Assembly: GCA_964468375.1 (NCBI GenBank)
Contig: CAYXUW010000048.1
Span: 1 to 17,546 of the forward strand
From: CAYXUW01 sp964468375
GTDB taxonomy: Bacteria > Planctomycetota > Phycisphaerae > Sedimentisphaerales > Anaerobacaceae
Length of the DNA stretch: 17,546 bases
Reading direction: 5' to 3'
How positions within the stretch are numbered: position 1 is the stretch's first letter; each line of letters begins with the position of its first letter. Shown here in pieces: positions 14,220 to 17,546 of the stretch. Below the pieces are notes generated by a model. The model was not told where the DNA came from. It saw only the letters and a program-made list of their open reading frames with translations, and made no database searches. A program made the translations under genes and the position numbers.

Positions 14220-15131
14220 ATGATTAAGGCCGACAATCTAAAAAAGCGATTCGGCAGCACCATTGCCCTCGACGATGTAAGCTTCGAGGTCCAAAAGGGC
14301 GAGACTTTCGGTTTGCTCGGACCTAACGGGGCGGGAAAAACAACTACCATCCGGCTGCTTTGTGGCCTTGCCAAACCTGACAGTGGAACAGTCACTCTCA
14401 ACGGCAAAACCGACCCGACCCTTATTGATGTCCGCCTGTCTTTGGGAATGGTGCCGCAAACATTGGCGGTTTACGAGGAACTTTCAGCAGAAGAAAATCT
14501 GCGGTTCTTCGGCAAAATATACGGCCTTAGCGGACGACAGCTAAAACAGCGCGTCGCCAACTGCCTCGAAATCGCAGGCCTCACGCAGCGCAGCAAAGAG
14601 CGCGTCTCGAAATACAGCGGCGGAATGAAACGCCGGCTCAATATGGTGTGCTCGCTTTTGCACGAGCCGCCGCTTCTGCTGCTCGATGAACCAACCGTCG
14701 GAGTCGACCCCCAGTCCCGTAATTCGATATTTGACAATATCGAGACAATGAAAAATCAGGGCCGCACCATCATCTACACAACACACTATATGGAAGAAGC
14801 CGAACGCATCTGCGACAGGGTCGCTATTCTCGACTACGGCAAAATCCTCGATATGGACACCGTCCATAATCTTATCGTCAAACATGGCGGCCCGTCACGT
14901 GTTGAGGCAGAATTCGAAAAAGACCTCTCAGAACTCGATAAAATAAAACAGTTAATCGGCAATAAGAACATACAACTCGAAGGAACAAAGATTAAATTCG
15001 AAACCGATAAGCCGATGGAATCCCTGGCGATGCTGAATCGAAGCGGCGTAAGTTTTAAATCGCTGAAAGTCGAGATGGCTAATCTCGAGGATGTTTTTCT
15101 CAATCTAACTGGGCGGAGGCTTCGAGACTGA
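14220..15131 (+). CDS. ABC-2 type transporter ATP-binding protein
   Basis: The 303-residue cytoplasmic ATPase has Walker A GPNGAGKTT (34-42), Q-loop Q80 in GMVPQTLAVYEEL, ABC signature YSGGMKRRL (132-140), Walker B LLLLDEP (D156, E157) and switch H189 in YTTHYMEEAERICD. The signature and the drug/polysaccharide-exporter style (DVRLSLGMVPQ, NLRFFGKIYGL) place it in the CcmA/NatA-like exporter group. The C-terminal 80 residues follow the usual accessory region ending in LEDVFLNLTGR. Its stop shares one base with the start of the permease gene, so the two form one transporter. It starts 44 bases after the hydrolase gene, with no strong ribosome site. The transported substrate cannot be read from sequence. 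Confidence 0.95.
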   Translation: MIKADNLKKRFGSTIALDDVSFEVQKGETFGLLGPNGAGKTTTIRLLCGLAKPDSGTVTLNGKTDPTLIDVRLSLGMVPQTLAVYEELSAEENLRFFGKIYGLSGRQLKQRVANCLEIAGLTQRSKERVSKYSGGMKRRLNMVCSLLHEPPLLLLDEPTVGVDPQSRNSIFDNIETMKNQGRTIIYTTHYMEEAERICDRVAILDYGKILDMDTVHNLIVKHGGPSRVEAEFEKDLSELDKIKQLIGNKNIQLEGTKIKFETDKPMESLAMLNRSGVSFKSLKVEMANLEDVFLNLTGRRLRD

Positions 15132-16399
15132 TGAAGAAGCTGTTTTCTCTTGCCGTAAAAGACATGCGGGTTTTGCTCAGTGACAAGAGCAACATCTTCT
15201 TTGTATTCGGCTTTCCTATTATTTTCGCGCTGTTTTTTGGCGCCATATATTCCAGCGCCGGTGAAGGACCGTCTGGAATGAAAATCGGCGTAGTAGATGA
15301 AGACCAATCCGATTTTTCAGCCTCCTTCGTATCAAAGCTGCAGTCCGAAGAAGCGCTGCAAATCTCCCAACTGAGCCGCAGTGAAGCTGTCGAACAGATA
15401 AGAAAAGGCAAAGTAACCGCCGCCGTTATTCTAAATGACGGTTACGGCGATGGCCTCGAAGCCCTGTTTGACAGCAATGAACCAAAATTGGAAATAGCAG
15501 CAGATCCGTCTCGCAAGATGGAAAGTGCCTACCTGCAGGGACTCCTTGCAAAGGCACAATTTGAAGCGCTCAACGAAAAACTCACTGACCGAAATTGGAT
15601 GCGCGAGCAAGTAAGACTCTGGAAGAATGATGTCGAAAACGATGACGACATCAGCGCAAAACAGACAAAGCTGTTATTTAACTTCTTTGACGCCTACGAC
15701 ACTCTCCTAAAGGATGTCAATGATAAGGAATACAACACCGCCTTTGACGGCGAAATGCTGAATTTCGATAAATTGGATGTAAATAGGGAATACGAAGGCC
15801 CCATTACAGGGTTCCAGATTACGTTTCCACAATGCCTGATTTGGGGAATTCTCATGTGCACATCAACATTTGCAATTTCGATTGTGAAGGAACGCATTCA
15901 TGGAACCTTCGAGCGTCTGCGCGTTGGGCCGATTGGACGCGCTCACATACTCGGAGGTAAAGCTTTAGCGTGCTTTATGACCTCCCTGCTAATGACTTGC
16001 GCTTTGTATATCCTTGCAAAAGCACTTTTCAAAATGCCCATAGGCAACTACCCCCTTTTCATCCTGGCAGTAACCTGCACACTATTATGTTTTGTCGGTC
16101 TTATGATGTTTATATGCACACTGGGGCGCACCGAGCAAAGCGTCAGTGCCTCGGTATGGGCCATACTTATGATTATGGGCATGCTGGGCGGAGCTATGAT
16201 ACCGCTCGCCTTCATGCCACCATGGCTGCGCCCGCTCAGTCATTTCAGTCCGGCGAAGTGGGGGATATTCGCTATTGAAGGGGCTATCTGGCGAAAATTT
16301 ACACCTTTGGAAATGATAACCCCTTGCCTGATTTTACTGGCGATTGGAACAGTTGCCTTTTCCCTGGGTGTATTGATGCTCCGAAATCAGGACAAATAA
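15131..16399 (+). CDS. ABC-2 type transporter permease
   Basis: The 422-residue membrane protein has one transmembrane segment at about 21-40, a large extracytoplasmic domain of about 190 residues (43-232), and five more segments at about 233-252, 276-298, 308-330, 338-361 and 397-417. The motif ISIVKERIHGTFERLRVGPI before the third segment and the FMPPWLRPLSHFSPAKW loop are characteristic of ABC-2 permeases of the long, YhgE/drug-exporter-like kind. It is a partner of the ATPase encoded immediately upstream (stop and start overlap as TGATG). Long ABC-2 permeases of this type usually work as homodimers, so no second permease is required. Export is the expected direction; the cargo is unknown. 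Confidence 0.93.
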   Translation: MKKLFSLAVKDMRVLLSDKSNIFFVFGFPIIFALFFGAIYSSAGEGPSGMKIGVVDEDQSDFSASFVSKLQSEEALQISQLSRSEAVEQIRKGKVTAAVILNDGYGDGLEALFDSNEPKLEIAADPSRKMESAYLQGLLAKAQFEALNEKLTDRNWMREQVRLWKNDVENDDDISAKQTKLLFNFFDAYDTLLKDVNDKEYNTAFDGEMLNFDKLDVNREYEGPITGFQITFPQCLIWGILMCTSTFAISIVKERIHGTFERLRVGPIGRAHILGGKALACFMTSLLMTCALYILAKALFKMPIGNYPLFILAVTCTLLCFVGLMMFICTLGRTEQSVSASVWAILMIMGMLGGAMIPLAFMPPWLRPLSHFSPAKWGIFAIEGAIWRKFTPLEMITPCLILLAIGTVAFSLGVLMLRNQDK

Positions 16400-16406
16400 A
16401 TACGAA

Positions 16407-16412
16407 AAGGAG
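16407..16412 (+). promoter_or_regulatory. ribosome binding site deciding the start of the small membrane gene
   Basis: AAGGAG, seven bases before the ATG at 16420. The frame stays open upstream into the permease gene, but this site marks the start. Another ATG at 16413 is in a different frame. Confidence 0.8.
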
Positions 16413-16419
16413 ATGCATA

Positions 16420-16770
16420 ATGCTAAAGAAACTGTTCCCAATCTCAATAATTCTAATGATTATATATCTCGCCTGGGTGTTATTTAGCTCGGCAAATGAC
16501 ATATCTATCGTTATAAACGGCCAGCCCGTCACCGGCCCACTCGCACCGGCAATTGGAATATGGAAATTTATTCTGGCGTTAGTCGTTCTCTTTTCCATCG
16601 CCATACTCCTGGCCTTTATTCTCGCCGGGGTCGGCCTTATCGTTCTGGGCGTTTTAGCCCTGGTGGCCGTTATACTTATAGCTGTCACCCTGCCCTTCCT
16701 GCTGCCGCTTTTTATCCCGCTGTTCATCGTCTGGCTATTTTGCGCACTTTTGTTCAGCCGTAAGACTTAA
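16420..16770 (+). CDS. small polytopic membrane protein, unknown
   Basis: A 116-residue, very hydrophobic protein starts at an ATG with a strong ribosome site, 20 bases after the permease gene. A first membrane segment lies at residues 5-24, then a short polar loop (SSANDISIVINGQPVTGP). A nearly continuous hydrophobic region at about 47-112 probably forms two or three helices, and the protein ends in SRKT. I recognise no family. Its place at the end of the DUF4097-hydrolase-ABC cassette suggests co-expression. Alternatives are an accessory of the transporter or an independent envelope protein. No terminator with a T run follows. Confidence 0.75.
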   Translation: MLKKLFPISIILMIIYLAWVLFSSANDISIVINGQPVTGPLAPAIGIWKFILALVVLFSIAILLAFILAGVGLIVLGVLALVAVILIAVTLPFLLPLFIPLFIVWLFCALLFSRKT

Positions 16771-16817
16771 ACCTATTGTGTTTTCACTCCGAAGACAGGA
16801 AAAATAAACTTCTCCGC

Positions 16818-16841
16818 TTCGGTCGGCCTCCGCCAGCCGAA
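16818..16841. repeat. imperfect hairpin in the convergent spacer
   Basis: TTCGGTCGGC and GCCAGCCGAA form a 10-pair stem with one G-U pair and one mismatch around the loop CTCC. It lies between the convergent small membrane gene and the GH43-type gene. No T run follows on either strand, so I do not call it a terminator. It resembles the GC-rich segment at 11354-11393. Confidence 0.45.
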
Positions 16842-16869
16842 ATCCATTATGTTATGACAGTCTTTAGTT

Positions 16870-17546
16870 TCACTTAAATATTTTGAAACTCGGCGTTACC
16901 CGAAACCAGTCAAAATCAACATACCCGCCCAGTTCTTTCGTAGCGTAGTTAAACAAACAAAACTTATTCCCCGTAAAAACAGTAAGTTTGAATTGCATTT
17001 GCATTGCATTGCCAATCCTTGTAAATGACTTATTATCCAAACTATATGAAAAAGTAGCAATCCCCGTGCCGAGAACCGCCTCTGCCCCGTAGTACATAGC
17101 GGCACCGGAACCATAAAACGGCTCTGCCCGAAGATAGATTGTCGAAGCGTTTACCGCTACTGATTCGATGATTTCTCCGTTGTTAACCATGATGACATAA
17201 TTCTGTCCGTTTATTTTCTTTATTCCAATGTATGCATAGGGGTCCTGAAAAATAGCCAAACCGGCAATATCACCCTCCTTCATATTACTGAAATCCATTT
17301 TAGCTGTACCAGCGGTAGCGATTTTATCTGAATAATAGGCAAACATTCTTTGGGTGAGCGTATTGCGGGCTTCGGTAAAATTTTCCACCACTTTGACTGT
17401 CTTTAATCTCAAGCTGCCGGGATTCTGCGTCAGTGACCACTTCGCAGGGTCAGGATTATGGTTCCATCCCCATTGCATCCCTAATTCTGCATTTTCAAAT
17501 TCATCAGAAGTCGGTAAAGTTTTTATCGGGTATTCTTTTCCTACAT
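16870..17546 (-). CDS. partial glycoside hydrolase family 43-type protein, C-terminal ConA-like domain
   Basis: The frame is open from the right edge of the window (its 5' part lies outside) to a TGA at 16872-16870, about 225 residues. The visible part matches the beta-xylosidase C-terminal concanavalin A-like domain attached to many GH43 enzymes. It has SDEFENAELGMQWGWNHNPDP at the domain start, then WSLTQNPGSLRLKT, MFAYYSDKIATAG, MKEGDIAGLAIFQDPYAYIGIKK, and YVDFDWFRV near the end. The catalytic five-bladed propeller would be in the missing part. GH43 enzymes cleave arabinoxylan-type or related plant and algal polysaccharides. It is convergent with the cassette and probably unrelated to it. 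Assignment as GH43 rests on this domain alone. Confidence 0.8.
   Translation of the reverse strand, partial: VGKEYPIKTLPTSDEFENAELGMQWGWNHNPDPAKWSLTQNPGSLRLKTVKVVENFTEARNTLTQRMFAYYSDKIATAGTAKMDFSNMKEGDIAGLAIFQDPYAYIGIKKINGQNYVIMVNNGEIIESVAVNASTIYLRAEPFYGSGAAMYYGAEAVLGTGIATFSYSLDNKSFTRIGNAMQMQFKLTVFTGNKFCLFNYATKELGGYVDFDWFRVTPSFKIFK

Noticed and set aside
16818..16841. Hairpin between the convergent genes as a bidirectional terminator
   Set aside because: The stem is reasonable but neither strand has a T run after it.

Overview
The window looks like chromosomal DNA of a Gram-negative-type bacterium. Two to four predicted lipoproteins or secreted proteins and an ABC-2 exporter point to a double membrane. 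Genes have canonical Shine-Dalgarno sites and sigma70-like promoters, and base composition is moderate by eye. The gene content and protein style (DUF4097 beta-repeat lipoproteins, secreted alpha/beta hydrolases, a GH43-type glycosidase) would fit a Phycisphaerae-like planctomycete. That assignment is inference; no rRNA or other taxonomic marker is present.

Left part (1-11170): almost entirely housekeeping genes on the minus strand. Reading in the direction of transcription they are a TPR lipoprotein, tilS (tRNA-Ile lysidine synthase), gap, an atypical long nucleoside diphosphate kinase, pgk, then rpe-accD, then hisC-hisB-ispF. Clear minus-strand promoters lie before hisC, rpe, gap and tilS. 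Intrinsic terminators follow the TPR lipoprotein and gap. The only plus-strand gene here is a secreted alpha/beta hydrolase, more AT-rich than its neighbours, lodged between rpe and pgk.

Middle and right part (11171-16770): after a divergent, repeat-bearing intergenic region comes a plus-strand cassette of six closely packed genes. It holds two paralogous DUF4097-like beta-repeat lipoproteins, a signal-peptide-bearing BAAT/acyl-CoA-thioesterase-type hydrolase (4-nt overlap with the second lipoprotein), an ABC-2 ATPase, its permease (1-nt overlap), and a 116-residue membrane protein. This is the most distinctive part of the window. One lipoprotein repeats a THNG turn nine times and the other a DVG/NIG turn seven times, both largely on an 18-residue register. 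The first is longer by almost exactly two such repeats. All products are predicted to be in or beyond the inner membrane, apart from the ATPase, so an envelope-related function is likely but undetermined.

Right edge: a minus-strand partial gene encodes the C-terminal ConA-like domain of a GH43-type glycoside hydrolase and runs out of the window.
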